A stretch of DNA of 64,000 nucleotides, taken from assembly GCF_051380875.1 (NCBI RefSeq), contig NZ_JBNYXW010000005.1, positions 62,001 through 126,000 on the forward strand. The letters run 5' to 3'. The stretch is from Janthinobacterium sp051380875 (GTDB lineage Bacteria > Pseudomonadota > Gammaproteobacteria > Burkholderiales > Burkholderiaceae_D). Made by a program: the position numbers and the translations under genes. How positions within the stretch are numbered: position 1 is the stretch's first letter; every line of letters begins with the position of its first letter. The notes under the pieces are model-generated. The model had not been told where the DNA came from. It saw only the letters and a list, made by a program, of their open reading frames with translations, and did not search any database. Shown here in pieces: positions 26,847-36,990 of the stretch.

Positions 26847-28283
26847 ATGATGAGACTCCCTGTTCCGGCTTTGCCCGTCCGCGCCAGGCTAGCTGCGCTG
26901 GCCGCCACCCTGTCCCTGGCGGGCTGCGCCTCGCTGGCGCCGCCGTATGCGCCACCGCCGCTGCCCGTGGCGGCGCTGTATCCGGAAACGGATGCCGCCG
27001 GCGCGCACGCCCCGGACATCGCCTGGCAAGCCTACTTTGCCGACGCGCGCCTGCAAGCGATGATTACGCAGGCGCTGGCCAACAACCGCGATATCCGCAT
27101 CGCTGCCCTGCGCGTGGAAGAAGCGCGCGCCGCGTATGGTTTCCAGCGTGCCGACCAATTCCCTACCGTGGCGCTGGGCGCCACCGGCAGCCGTTCGCGC
27201 GTGCCGGACGACTTGAGCCTGACGGGGCGCGCCATGACGAGCGCGCAATACCAAGTGGGCTTGAACGTGAGCGCCTGGGAACTCGATTTCTGGGGCCGCG
27301 TGCGCAGCCTGAAAGACAGTGCGTTGCAAACTCTGCTTGCCAGCGACGAGGCGCGCCGCGCCGTCGGCGTGGCCCTGGTGGCCCAGGTGGCAAATGGCTA
27401 CCTGGGCTTGCGCGAACTCGATGAACGGGTGTTGCTGGCGCGCGCCACGGTCGATAGCCGCGCCGAATCGCTGCGCATTTTTACACGCCGTTTTGAGGTC
27501 GGCTCGATTTCCAAGCTGGACCTGACGCAGGTGGAAACATTGCTCAGCCAGGCCTTGTCCCTGTCCGCCCAGCTGGAGCAGGCGCGCGCCGTGCAGGCGC
27601 ATGCGCTGGCGCAGCTGGTGGGCGGCCCCGTCGACCTGGCACCGGACACGCGCCGTTTCGACGACGCCAGCGTGCTGCAGCCGCTGCATGCCGGCTTGCC
27701 ATCGGCCTTGCTGGCGCAACGACCCGACTTGGTGGCGGCCGAACATCAGCTGCGCGCCGCACAGGCCAATATTGGCGCCGCGCGCGCCGCCTTCTTCCCG
27801 ACGATTTCGCTGACCGCCGCCTACGGCACGGCCAGCGCGGAACTGAGCGGCCTGTTCGATTCGGGCAGCGGCGCCTGGAATTTCGCGCCGCGCCTGGTGC
27901 TGCCCATCTTTGATGCGGGGCGGATCCGCGCCAATATGGACCTGGCCGAAGTGCGCCGCGACGTGGCGGTGGCCAATTACGAAAAGAGCGTGCAGGGCGC
28001 CTTCCGCGAAGTGGCAGACGCGCTGTCGAACCGGCGCTGGCTGGCGCTGCAGGCCGACATTGGCAAGACCACCCTGGCCGCGCAGAGCGAACGCGCGCGC
28101 CTGGCCAAGCTGCGCTACGACAATGGCGCCGCACCGTACTTGGAGGTGCTCGATGCCCAGCGCGACCTGCTGACGGTCGAACAGCAACTGGTGCAGACGC
28201 GCCGCGCGCTGCTGGCCAGCCAGGTCAGCCTGTATGCGGCCTTGGGCGGCGGTGCTCCTGCTGCCACCACTTTCACCTATTAA
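26847..28283 (+). CDS. Outer-membrane factor lipoprotein (NodT/OprM family)
   Basis: 478 residues with a lipobox LAGC (Cys about residue 27). Two TolC-type repeats form the long alpha-helical barrel (LKDSALQTLLASDEARRAV..., and a second half from about 280). It is the outer-membrane channel of the tripartite efflux system made by the next three genes. Two adjacent ATGs (26847, 26850) are possible. It starts 7 bp after the FabI-like stop. Confidence 0.9.
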   Translation: MMRLPVPALPVRARLAALAATLSLAGCASLAPPYAPPPLPVAALYPETDAAGAHAPDIAWQAYFADARLQAMITQALANNRDIRIAALRVEEARAAYGFQRADQFPTVALGATGSRSRVPDDLSLTGRAMTSAQYQVGLNVSAWELDFWGRVRSLKDSALQTLLASDEARRAVGVALVAQVANGYLGLRELDERVLLARATVDSRAESLRIFTRRFEVGSISKLDLTQVETLLSQALSLSAQLEQARAVQAHALAQLVGGPVDLAPDTRRFDDASVLQPLHAGLPSALLAQRPDLVAAEHQLRAAQANIGAARAAFFPTISLTAAYGTASAELSGLFDSGSGAWNFAPRLVLPIFDAGRIRANMDLAEVRRDVAVANYEKSVQGAFREVADALSNRRWLALQADIGKTTLAAQSERARLAKLRYDNGAAPYLEVLDAQRDLLTVEQQLVQTRRALLASQVSLYAALGGGAPAATTFTY

Positions 28284-28300
28284 CCGCGATCGCCGACACC

Positions 28301-29374
28301 ATGAATCCAGAATTGAAAAAGAAACTCGTTCCCGCCGCGCTGATCGTGGTCGTCCTCGTGCTGGGCTACGTGGCCTGGCAAAAAATGCGGCCCAGCGGTC
28401 CCGGTGAAGGTTTCGTCAGCGGCAATGGCCGCATCGAGGCGACGGAAATCGATGTCGCCACCAAGCTGGCGGGCCGGGTCAAGGAAATCCTCGTGCGCGA
28501 GGGCGATTTCGTCAAGGCTGGCCAGCCACTGGCGACCATGCAGGTCGATTCCCTGTCCGCCCAGCGCGACGAGGCGCGCGCGCGCCAGCAGCAGGCCGCC
28601 GATGCGGTGGTGGGCGCGCAGGCGCAGGTGGCCGTGCGCGAAAGCGACAAGGCGGCCGCGCAGGCCATGGTGGCGCAGCGCGAAAGCGAACTCGATGCGG
28701 CCAAGCGCCGCCTGGCCCGCTCCGAAACGCTGTCGAAAGAGGGCGCTTCCTCGGTGCAGGAACTTGACGACGACCGCGCCCGCGTGCGCAGCGTGGCGGC
28801 GGCCCTGAATGCGGCCAAGGCCCAGGTCACGGCGGCGCAGGCGGCCATCGACGCGGCCAAGGCGCAGGTGGTCGGTTCCCGTTCGGCCGTGGTGGCCGCC
28901 GAGGCCACCACGGCGCGCATCGATTCCGACCTGGCCGATGGCCAGCTGACGGCGCCGCGCGGTGGCCGCGTGCAATACCTGGTGGCGCAGCAGGGCGAAG
29001 TGCTGGGCGCGGGCGGCAAGGTGCTCAACCTGGTCGACCTGTCGGACGTCTACATGACTTTCTTCCTGCCAGAGACGGCGGCCGGCAAGGTGGCCCTGGG
29101 CGGCGAAGTGCGTCTGATTCTCGATGCGGCGCCCAATTACGTGATTCCGGCGACGATTTCCTTTGTCGCCGCCAGCGCGCAATTCACGCCGAAGACGGTA
29201 GAGACGGCCAGCGAGCGGCAGAAGCTGATGTTTCGCGTGAAGGCGCAGATCAGCCGCGACCTGCTGCAAAAGCATCTGGCCCTGGTCAAGGTGGGCTTGC
29301 CCGGCGTGGCCTGGGTGCGCCTCGATGCGAAGGAGGCATGGCCCGCTGAACTGACGGCCAGGGTCGCGCAGTGA
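28301..29374 (+). CDS. HlyD-family membrane fusion (adaptor) protein
   Basis: 357 residues. One N-terminal membrane anchor (about 7-25) is followed by a biotinyl-lipoyl half (EIDVATKLAGRVKEI), a long coiled-coil hairpin (about 80-205, rich in Ala, Gln and Arg) and a beta-barrel. It bridges the inner-membrane ABC part and the outer-membrane factor. The closest known layout is E. coli YhiI. The last four bases overlap the ATPase gene (GTGA). Confidence 0.9.
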   Translation: MNPELKKKLVPAALIVVVLVLGYVAWQKMRPSGPGEGFVSGNGRIEATEIDVATKLAGRVKEILVREGDFVKAGQPLATMQVDSLSAQRDEARARQQQAADAVVGAQAQVAVRESDKAAAQAMVAQRESELDAAKRRLARSETLSKEGASSVQELDDDRARVRSVAAALNAAKAQVTAAQAAIDAAKAQVVGSRSAVVAAEATTARIDSDLADGQLTAPRGGRVQYLVAQQGEVLGAGGKVLNLVDLSDVYMTFFLPETAAGKVALGGEVRLILDAAPNYVIPATISFVAASAQFTPKTVETASERQKLMFRVKAQISRDLLQKHLALVKVGLPGVAWVRLDAKEAWPAELTARVAQ

Positions 29375-32124
29375 ATCTTCCGGCCACCTCCTTCGTCGTC
29401 AGCATCAAGGGCGTCAGCCAGCATTACGGCAAGACCGTGGCGCTCGACGCCATCGACCTGGACGTGCCGGCCGGCCGCATGGTGGGCTTGATCGGCCCCG
29501 ATGGCGTGGGCAAATCGAGCCTGCTGTCGCTGGTGGCCGGCGCGCGCGCCGTGCAGCAGGGAAGCGTCATGGCCCTCGGTGGCGACATGCGCGATGCGCG
29601 CCACCGCGATGATGTCTGTCCGCGCATCGCCTACATGCCGCAAGGCCTGGGCAAGAACTTGTATCCGACCCTCTCGGTCGAGGAAAACCTGCAGTTTTTC
29701 GCGCGCCTGTTTGGCCACAATGCGGCCGAGCGCCGGCGTCGCATCGATCAGCTGACCCTGAGCACGGGATTGCACCCGTTCCTGGCGCGCCCGGCGGGCA
29801 AGCTGTCGGGCGGCATGAAGCAGAAACTGGGCTTGTGCTGCGCCCTGATCCACGATCCCGATTTGCTGATACTCGATGAACCGACTACCGGCGTCGATCC
29901 GCTGGCGCGGGCCCAGTTCTGGGACTTGATCGCCGGCATCCGCGTGCAGCGCCCGCAGATGAGCGTGATGGTCGCCACCGCCTACATGGACGAGGCGCAG
30001 CGCTTCGATTGGCTGGTCGCCATGGATGACGGCAAAGTGCGGGGCACGGGCACGCCGGCTGAACTGCTGGCGCGCACGCAGAGCAGCAACCTTGAGGCGG
30101 CGTTCATCAAGCTGCTGCCGGAAGCCAAGCGCGCCGGCCACCAGCCCGTGGTGATCGCGCCGCTGGACGCGGCCAGCGCGCTCGATATCGCCATTGAGGC
30201 GAAAGACCTGACCATGCGCTTCGGCGACTTCACGGCCGTCGACCATGTGAACTTCCGCATCGGCCGCGGCGAAATATTCGGCTTCCTGGGATCCAACGGC
30301 TGCGGCAAGTCGACCACCATGAAGATGCTCACGGGCCTGCTGCCGGCCACGGAAGGCAAGGCCTGGTTGTTCGGCAAGGAGGTCGATTCCAACGATATCG
30401 ACACGCGCCGGCGGGTCGGCTACATGTCGCAGGCTTTCTCTTTGTACAGCGAACTGACGGTGCGCCAGAACCTGGTGCTGCATGCGCGCCTGTTCCACGT
30501 GCCGGAAACCGCGATACCGGCCCGCGTCGACGAAATGGCGCACCGCTTCGACCTGATCGAGGTGCTGGACGGCTTGCCCGACAGCCTGCCGCTGGGCATA
30601 CGCCAGCGCCTGTCGCTGGCCGTGGCCATGGTGCACAAGCCGGAAATGCTGATCCTCGACGAGCCGACTTCCGGCGTCGACCCGATCGCGCGCGACAATT
30701 TCTGGCGCTTGATGATCGAACTGGCGCGGCGCGACCATGTCACCATTTTCATCTCCACCCACTTCATGAACGAGGCCGAGCGCTGCGACCGCATCTCGCT
30801 GATGCACGCTGGCCGCGTGCTGGTCAGCGATGCGCCGGCCGAACTGGTGAAAAAGCGCGGCAGCGCCACGCTGGAAGAGGCCTTCATTTCCTACCTGGAG
30901 GAGGCGGGCGGCGCCACGTCGCCCGAGGCGCAGATTGCGCAAGCGCCGCAAGCCGCCGCGGCGCCATGCGCCACACCTGCGCAGGAACACCGTCGCAGCC
31001 GCTTCAGCCTGGGCCGCATGCTCAGCTACATGTGGCGCGAAACGCTGGAATTGCGCCGCGATCCCGTGCGCCTGACCCTGGCGCTGGGCGGCTCGGTGCT
31101 GCTGCTGTTCGTGATCGGTTTCGGCATCAGCCTGGACGTGGAAGACCTCAGTTATGCGGTGCTTGACCACGACCAGACGACCCTGAGCCACAACTATGCC
31201 AACAACCTGGCCGGCTCGCGCTACTTCATCGAGAAGCCGCCGCTGCGCGATTACGCCGATATCGACAAGCGCATGCGCAGCGGAGAACTGTCGCTGGCGA
31301 TCGAGATACCACCGGGCTTTGCGCGCGACGTGCAGCGCGGCGCGCAGGCGCAGGTGGGGGCCTGGATCGATGGGGCCATGCCGATGCGCGCCGAAACCGT
31401 GCAGGGCTACGTGCAGGGCATGCACCAGCTGTGGCTGGCCGACCAGGCCTTGCACCGCTATGGCATCAAGGCCAGCAACCCGCTCTCCATCGAGACGCGC
31501 TTTCGCTACAACCCGGACGTGAAAAGCCTGCCCGCCATGGTGCCGGCCGTGATTCCCCTGCTGCTGCTGATGCTGCCGGCCATGCTGGCGGCCTTGTCCG
31601 TGGTGCGCGAAAAGGAACTCGGCTCCATCATCAACCTGTACGTGACGCCTGTGACACGCCTGGAGTTCCTGCTCGGCAAGCAGGTGCCGTACGTGGTGCT
31701 GGCCATGTTCAACTTCGTGCTCATGACACTGCTGGCGGTGACGGCGTTCGGCGTGCCGATCAAGGGCAGCCTGCCGACGCTGATAGCGGCCACCTTCATC
31801 TTCAATATCTGCGCCACCGGCATCGGCCTGTTCGCCTCGACCTTCACGCGCAGCCAGATCGCGGCCCTGTTCGTGACCATGATCGGCACCATGATCCCGG
31901 CCATCCAGTTTTCCGGCCTGCTCAACCCCGTCTCGTCGATGGAAGGCATGGGCAAGGCGATCGGCCTGATGTACCCGGCCACGCACATGCTTAATATCAG
32001 CCGGGGGGTGTTCAACAAGGCGCTGGGCTTTGCCGATCTGCATGCCTCGTTCTGGCCATTGATCGTGGCCATTCCCGTGATCCTGGGCGTGACGGTTGCG
32101 CTGCTGAAGAAGCAGGAGAGCTGA
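29371..32124 (+). CDS. Fused double-ABC ATPase/permease (RbbA/YhiH-like)
   Basis: 917 residues. ABC domain 1 has GPDGVGKSS (about 48) and signature LSGGMKQKLG. ABC domain 2 has GSNGCGKSTT (about 310), Walker B MLILDEPTSGVD and a deviant signature LPLGIRQRLSLA. An ABC-2 membrane domain (about 550-917) has six membrane segments and a large extracytoplasmic loop. The start is GTG 29371. This fused form pairs with a separate ABC-2 permease as in E. coli yhiH-yhhJ; the substrate is unknown. Confidence 0.88.
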   Translation: MNLPATSFVVSIKGVSQHYGKTVALDAIDLDVPAGRMVGLIGPDGVGKSSLLSLVAGARAVQQGSVMALGGDMRDARHRDDVCPRIAYMPQGLGKNLYPTLSVEENLQFFARLFGHNAAERRRRIDQLTLSTGLHPFLARPAGKLSGGMKQKLGLCCALIHDPDLLILDEPTTGVDPLARAQFWDLIAGIRVQRPQMSVMVATAYMDEAQRFDWLVAMDDGKVRGTGTPAELLARTQSSNLEAAFIKLLPEAKRAGHQPVVIAPLDAASALDIAIEAKDLTMRFGDFTAVDHVNFRIGRGEIFGFLGSNGCGKSTTMKMLTGLLPATEGKAWLFGKEVDSNDIDTRRRVGYMSQAFSLYSELTVRQNLVLHARLFHVPETAIPARVDEMAHRFDLIEVLDGLPDSLPLGIRQRLSLAVAMVHKPEMLILDEPTSGVDPIARDNFWRLMIELARRDHVTIFISTHFMNEAERCDRISLMHAGRVLVSDAPAELVKKRGSATLEEAFISYLEEAGGATSPEAQIAQAPQAAAAPCATPAQEHRRSRFSLGRMLSYMWRETLELRRDPVRLTLALGGSVLLLFVIGFGISLDVEDLSYAVLDHDQTTLSHNYANNLAGSRYFIEKPPLRDYADIDKRMRSGELSLAIEIPPGFARDVQRGAQAQVGAWIDGAMPMRAETVQGYVQGMHQLWLADQALHRYGIKASNPLSIETRFRYNPDVKSLPAMVPAVIPLLLLMLPAMLAALSVVREKELGSIINLYVTPVTRLEFLLGKQVPYVVLAMFNFVLMTLLAVTAFGVPIKGSLPTLIAATFIFNICATGIGLFASTFTRSQIAALFVTMIGTMIPAIQFSGLLNPVSSMEGMGKAIGLMYPATHMLNISRGVFNKALGFADLHASFWPLIVAIPVILGVTVALLKKQES

Positions 32125-32125
32125 T

Positions 32126-33250
32126 ATGCGCCACCTTGAAAATATCTACCGTCTGGGCGTGAAGGAAATCTGGAGCCTGATCCGTGATCCGATGATGCTG
32201 CTCCTGATTTTGTATACCTTCACGCTGGCGATTTACGTGGCCGCCACGGCCAAGCCGGAAACGCTGCACATGGCCTCGATCGCCATCGTCGACGAAGATG
32301 GCTCGCCGCTGTCGGGGCGCATCGCCTCGGCCTTCTTTCCGCCCCAGTTCACGCCGCCGGCCATGATCAACCAGAGCCAGGTCGATGTGGGCCTCGATGC
32401 GGGCCAGTACACCTTCGTGCTGACCATTCCACCCAAGCTGCAGGCCGACGTGCTGGGCGGGCGCCAGGCGGAAGTGCAGCTGAACGTGGACGCCACGCGC
32501 ATGAGCCAGGCCTTCAGCGGCAGCGGCTACATCCAGCAGATCGTCGCCGGCGAGGTGGCGGAGTTCGCCAAGCGCTATCGGGGAGTGACGGTCTCGCCGG
32601 TGGAGCTGGTGATGCGGGCGCGCTTCAATCCTTCGCTGAGCCAGGCCTGGTTTGGCTCGCTGATGGAAATCATCAATCAGGTGACGATGCTGTCGATCAT
32701 CCTGACGGGCGCGGCCTTGATACGCGAGCGCGAACACGGCACCATCGAGCATCTGCTGGTGATGCCGGTGACGCCGGCCGAGATCATGCTGGGCAAGGTC
32801 TGGTCGATGGGACTGGTGGTGCTGCTGGCCGCCGCCCTGTCGCTGAACCTGGTGGTGCGCGGCATGCTGCATGTGCCCATCGAAGGCTCGATCGCGCTGT
32901 TCCTGTGCGGCGCGGCACTGCACCTGTTTGCCACCACCTCGATGGGGATTTTCCTGGCCACCGTGGCGCGCAGCATGCCGCAGTTCGGCATGCTGCTGAT
33001 TCTGGTGCTGCTGCCACTGCAGATGCTTTCTGGCGGCAGCACGCCGCGTGAAAGCATGCCCGAGCTGGTGCAGAACATCATGCTGATCGCTCCCACCACG
33101 CATTTCGTCGAATTGAGCCAGGCGATCCTGTATCGGGGTGCTGGCATCGACGTGGTGTGGAAGCCTTTCCTGGCCTTGCTGGCGATCGGCACGGCCTTGT
33201 TTGCCTTCGCACTGGCGCGTTTTCGCAAGACCATCAGCCAGATGGCGTAG
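32126..33250 (+). CDS. ABC-2-type permease (YhhJ-like)
   Basis: 374 residues. TM1 is at about 20-40, followed by a large periplasmic domain to about 175, then five membrane segments with REREHGTIEHLLVMPVTPAEIMLGK between them, a hallmark of ABC-2 permeases. It completes the exporter with the fused ATPase/permease. It starts one base after the preceding stop. Confidence 0.9.
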   Translation: MRHLENIYRLGVKEIWSLIRDPMMLLLILYTFTLAIYVAATAKPETLHMASIAIVDEDGSPLSGRIASAFFPPQFTPPAMINQSQVDVGLDAGQYTFVLTIPPKLQADVLGGRQAEVQLNVDATRMSQAFSGSGYIQQIVAGEVAEFAKRYRGVTVSPVELVMRARFNPSLSQAWFGSLMEIINQVTMLSIILTGAALIREREHGTIEHLLVMPVTPAEIMLGKVWSMGLVVLLAAALSLNLVVRGMLHVPIEGSIALFLCGAALHLFATTSMGIFLATVARSMPQFGMLLILVLLPLQMLSGGSTPRESMPELVQNIMLIAPTTHFVELSQAILYRGAGIDVVWKPFLALLAIGTALFAFALARFRKTISQMA

Positions 33251-33255
33251 GCCCG

Positions 33256-33275
33256 GCGCCGGAATGTTCCGGCGC
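33256..33275 (+). other. Perfect stem-loop after the permease gene
   Basis: GCGCCGGAA (33256-33264) and TTCCGGCGC (33267-33275) form a 9-bp inverted repeat around TG. No T-run follows, so it may separate transporter expression from the metabolic genes without ending the transcript. Confidence 0.45.
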
Positions 33276-33297
33276 GCACTGCATGAAAAGGATAACC

Positions 33298-35565
33298 ATG
33301 ACAACCGAATCAGCGCAATTTTTCTCCGTCGGCGGCCTGCCGGCACTGGGCATGTTGAGCGACTACGCGCTCGACTCGTGGCAACGCATCGTGCTGTATG
33401 CGGACGTGATGCGCCGCCGCGGCAATCAGTATCAGGAACACCTGGCCGAGGAAGTGCCGAACGTGCTCGATTTTCCCGCCGAGCTGGTGATGTCGGGCCT
33501 GGCGCTGGCGCGTCCCGTCAACTATGGGCTGGCGCGCATCCTGACGCCAGACGCGCCCGAGCCTGATCCGACGAAGCGCCCTTTCGTCGTCGTCGACCCG
33601 CGCGCCGGTCATGGCCCTGGCATCGGCGGCTTCAAGGCGGAAAGCGAGATCGGCGTGGCCCTGCGCGCCGGCCATCCCTGCTATTTCATCGGCTTCCTGC
33701 CCGATCCCGTGCCAGGACAGACGGTGGAAGACGTGATGCATGCGGAGGCGATTTTTCTCGAAAAGGTCATCGCCCTGCATCCGCACAGCGACGGCAAGCC
33801 CGTCGTCATCGGCAATTGCCAGGCGGGCTGGCAAATCCTCATGACGGCGGCTATGCGCCCGGAATTGTTCGGCCCCATCATCGTGGCCGGCGCACCCGTG
33901 TCGTACTGGGCGGGCTGGCATGGCCGCAACCCGATGCGCTATGCGGGCGGCCTGATGGGCGGCAGCTGGGTTACGGCGCTGGCCGGCGACCTGGGTAACG
34001 GCCGCTTCGATGGCGCCAGCCTGGTGCAAAATTTCGAGAATCTCAATCCCGCCAACACGCTGTGGAGCAAGCAGTACAATCTGTACGCAAACATCGACAC
34101 GGAAGCGCCGCGCTACCTGGGTTTTGAAAAGTACTGGGGCGGACATGTCTTCCTGAACGATGTCGAGATGCAGTACATCGTCGACAATCTGTTCATCGGC
34201 AACCGCCTGGCCACGGCCGAACTGATTACCTCCGATGGCGTGCGCCTGGACTTGCGCAATATCCGTTCGCCCATCGTCGTATTCTGCTCGAACGGCGACA
34301 ACATCACGCCGCCGCCGCAGGCGCTGGGCTGGATCACGGACCTGTACCGCGACGACAAGGATGTGCTGCTGCACGACCAGACTATCGTCTACGCCGTGCA
34401 TGACAGCATCGGCCACCTGGGTATTTTTGTCTCTTCCAAGGTGGGCCGCAAGGAGCACCAGAAGTTCGCCAGCAATATCGACTTGATCAACTTGCTGCCG
34501 GCGGGGATTTATCAGGCCCTGATCGTCGACAAGACGCCCGATACGCCGAATGCCGACCTGGCCAGCGGCGATTACGTGCTGTCGATCCAGCGCCGCAGCA
34601 TCGAGGACGTGCGCGCCATCGTGCAGCCAGACGTGGCCAACGACCGCAAGTTCGCCACCGCCGCACGCGTCTCCGAGGTGAACCTGGCCATGTACCGCAG
34701 CTTCGTGCAGCCGTGGGTACGCGCCATGGTCACGCCGCTGACGGCGCGCTTCCTGCAGGCCACGCACCCGCTGCGCGTGTCATACGAGCTGTGGTCGGAC
34801 CGCAACCTGCTGGCGCCCGTGGTGGCGCTGGAGGCTGAGAAAATCCGCCAGCACCGCCAGCCCGTGTCATCCGATAATCCACTCTTGAAAATGCAGGAAG
34901 CCGTCTCCGACACCATCACCGCCAGTCTCGACAGCTGGCGCGAATGGCGCGACACGTTGTATGAAACGACGTTTGATCTGATCTACGGCTCGCCCCTGGT
35001 GCAGGCACTGACGGGGCAAGCCGCCAGCGACGCCACGCCGCCGCGCCCCCATCCGGGCATTTCGCCCGAGCATTGCGAATACGTGCGTTGCGAAACGCAG
35101 CACATGGACGACGATGTGCGCCATGGCGGCCTGGTGGAAGCGGCCGTGCGCGCGCTGTTCTACATTTACCGCTTCCGCATGATCGCCGATGAACGCCGCG
35201 TCAACCTGGCCTTGAAGCTGGTCAAGCCGCAGTACACGCAAGGCTTCGGAATGGAACAATTCCGCTGCATCGTGCGCCAGCAGGCGCGCCTGATGCTGCA
35301 CGACTTCGATGGTGCCATGGCCGCCTTGCCGGACTTGCTGGCCAATGCCGAGCCGGACGCCATCCGCGCGCTGGCCGAGTGGCTGCAGCAGGTGCTGCTG
35401 GTGCCGGAAGAACCTGCGCCGGACGAGGATGCGAGCCTGCAGCAGATGCTCGACGTGTTCGAGCGCGCCGCGAGCGCCAAAGACAAGCCTGCCGTGCGAG
35501 AATCGGCAAGTGTTCCCGTGACGCAGCCCAAAGCCAAACCTGCCAAGAGCATTACCCCAGCCTAG
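33298..35565 (+). CDS. DUF3141 protein with PhaC-like hydrolase domain
   Basis: 755 residues. An alpha/beta-hydrolase region (about 90-400) has the nucleophile elbow GNCQAGW with Cys174 in place of Ser, as in polyhydroxyalkanoate synthases, and a later HDSIGHLGIFVS segment that could give the catalytic His. The C-terminal half is helical and unassigned. It belongs to the DUF3141 family, which recurs next to Pta/Ack genes. A role in polyhydroxybutyrate or acyl-CoA metabolism is possible but not shown. ATG 33298 with AAAGGA was preferred over the ATG at 33283. Confidence 0.82.
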   Translation: MTTESAQFFSVGGLPALGMLSDYALDSWQRIVLYADVMRRRGNQYQEHLAEEVPNVLDFPAELVMSGLALARPVNYGLARILTPDAPEPDPTKRPFVVVDPRAGHGPGIGGFKAESEIGVALRAGHPCYFIGFLPDPVPGQTVEDVMHAEAIFLEKVIALHPHSDGKPVVIGNCQAGWQILMTAAMRPELFGPIIVAGAPVSYWAGWHGRNPMRYAGGLMGGSWVTALAGDLGNGRFDGASLVQNFENLNPANTLWSKQYNLYANIDTEAPRYLGFEKYWGGHVFLNDVEMQYIVDNLFIGNRLATAELITSDGVRLDLRNIRSPIVVFCSNGDNITPPPQALGWITDLYRDDKDVLLHDQTIVYAVHDSIGHLGIFVSSKVGRKEHQKFASNIDLINLLPAGIYQALIVDKTPDTPNADLASGDYVLSIQRRSIEDVRAIVQPDVANDRKFATAARVSEVNLAMYRSFVQPWVRAMVTPLTARFLQATHPLRVSYELWSDRNLLAPVVALEAEKIRQHRQPVSSDNPLLKMQEAVSDTITASLDSWREWRDTLYETTFDLIYGSPLVQALTGQAASDATPPRPHPGISPEHCEYVRCETQHMDDDVRHGGLVEAAVRALFYIYRFRMIADERRVNLALKLVKPQYTQGFGMEQFRCIVRQQARLMLHDFDGAMAALPDLLANAEPDAIRALAEWLQQVLLVPEEPAPDEDASLQQMLDVFERAASAKDKPAVRESASVPVTQPKAKPAKSITPA

Positions 35566-35574
35566 AAGGCCAAG

Positions 35575-36990
35575 ATGACCACTACCCAAGACGATGACTT
35601 GAATATCGTGCGTAACCGCACCTTCGACCAGATCGCTATCGGCGACAGCGCCAGCATCACGCGTACTCTGAGCATGGACGATATCGCCCTGTTCGCCGTG
35701 ATGTCGGGCGACGACAACCCGCAGCATCTCGATGCCGAGTTTGCCGCTTCCAGCCGCTACCAGGGCGTGATCGCGCATGGCATGTGGGGCGCGGCGCTCA
35801 TTTCCGCTGTGCTGGGTACGCGCTTGCCCGGTGCCGGCACCGTCTACACGGGTCAGACCCTGCGTTTTCTGCAGCCCGTGCGCGTGGGCGACACGCTGGC
35901 CATCAGCGTCACCGTCACGGCGCTTGAACCGGGCAACCGCCAGGTGACGCTGGCATGCCGCTGCGTCAACCAGCATGGTGTGGTGGTACTCGATGGCGAT
36001 GCACAGGTGATCGCGCCGGCCGAGCAGATCGAACGCGCGCGCGCCACCTTGCCTGAAGTACGCCTGCATAATGGTGACGGCACGCGGCGCCTGCTGGAGC
36101 ACGCGCGCATCCTGGGTCCCATCAAGGTGGCGGTGATTCATCCCTGCGATGCGCTGAGTCTATCGGGTGCGCTCGACGCGTACGCGGCCGGCCTGATCAT
36201 CCCCGTGCTGGTGGCGCCGCGCGCACGTTTGGAAGCGGTGGCGGCAGAGGCAGGCTTGAGTTTGGACGGCATTGCCATCGAAGACGTCGAGCATAGCCAT
36301 GCTGCTGCCGCGCGCGGCGCCGAACTGGCGGGCAAGGGCGAAGTGGAAGCGCTGATGAAGGGCAGCCTGCACACGGATGAATTGATGTCGGCCGTGCTGT
36401 CCGCCAGCGCCGGCTTGCGCACCAAGCGCCGCATCAGCCACTGCTTCCTGATGCAGACGCCAGCTTATCCGCGCCCCTTCATCATCACCGACGCCGCCAT
36501 CAATATCGCGCCTACCCTGGAAATGAAGGCCGACATCGTGCGCAATGCGATAGACCTGGCACACGTGATCGGCGTGGCCAAACCGCGCGTGGCGATTCTC
36601 GCCGCCGTGGAGACGGTCAATCCCAGCATGCCAGCTACCCTGGACGCGGCCGCCCTGTGCAAGATGGCCGACCGTGGACAAATCACCGGAGCCATCCTCG
36701 ACGGTCCGCTGGCGTTCGATAACGCCGTCTCGATCGCTGCCGCCACCGTCAAGGGCATCGTTTCCGAGGTGGCGGGCCGCGCCGACATCCTGCTGGTGCC
36801 CGATCTGGAGAGTGGCAACATGCTGGCCAAGCAGCTCGAATACATGGGCGACGCGGACAGCGCCGGCATCGTGCTGGGCGCGAAGATCCCCGTCATCCTG
36901 ACCAGCCGTGCCGACTCGCGCGCCAGCCGCATCGCCTCGTGCGCGCTGGCCGTGATGCTGGCCAATCATTACCGGAGCACGCCACCATGA
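35575..36990 (+). CDS. Bifunctional MaoC-like hydratase / phosphate acetyl(butyryl)transferase
   Basis: 471 residues. Residues about 10-145 form a MaoC hotdog domain with FAVMSGDDNPQHLDAEFA and GVIAHGMWGAAL. Residues about 165-465 are a Pta/Ptb domain, including FIITDAAINIAPTLE and ADILLVPDLESGNMLAKQLEY. It converts acyl-CoA to acyl-phosphate, which the downstream kinase can use to make ATP; the hydratase half may supply the acyl-CoA. Its stop overlaps ackA (ATGA). Confidence 0.9.
   Translation: MTTTQDDDLNIVRNRTFDQIAIGDSASITRTLSMDDIALFAVMSGDDNPQHLDAEFAASSRYQGVIAHGMWGAALISAVLGTRLPGAGTVYTGQTLRFLQPVRVGDTLAISVTVTALEPGNRQVTLACRCVNQHGVVVLDGDAQVIAPAEQIERARATLPEVRLHNGDGTRRLLEHARILGPIKVAVIHPCDALSLSGALDAYAAGLIIPVLVAPRARLEAVAAEAGLSLDGIAIEDVEHSHAAAARGAELAGKGEVEALMKGSLHTDELMSAVLSASAGLRTKRRISHCFLMQTPAYPRPFIITDAAINIAPTLEMKADIVRNAIDLAHVIGVAKPRVAILAAVETVNPSMPATLDAAALCKMADRGQITGAILDGPLAFDNAVSIAAATVKGIVSEVAGRADILLVPDLESGNMLAKQLEYMGDADSAGIVLGAKIPVILTSRADSRASRIASCALAVMLANHYRSTPP

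Noticed and set aside
29137..32043. A 968-codon open frame on the minus strand opposite the ABC ATPase/permease
   Set aside because: It is the antisense shadow of a GC-rich gene; the product is His/Gln/Arg-rich nonsense, while the plus strand has intact Walker motifs.
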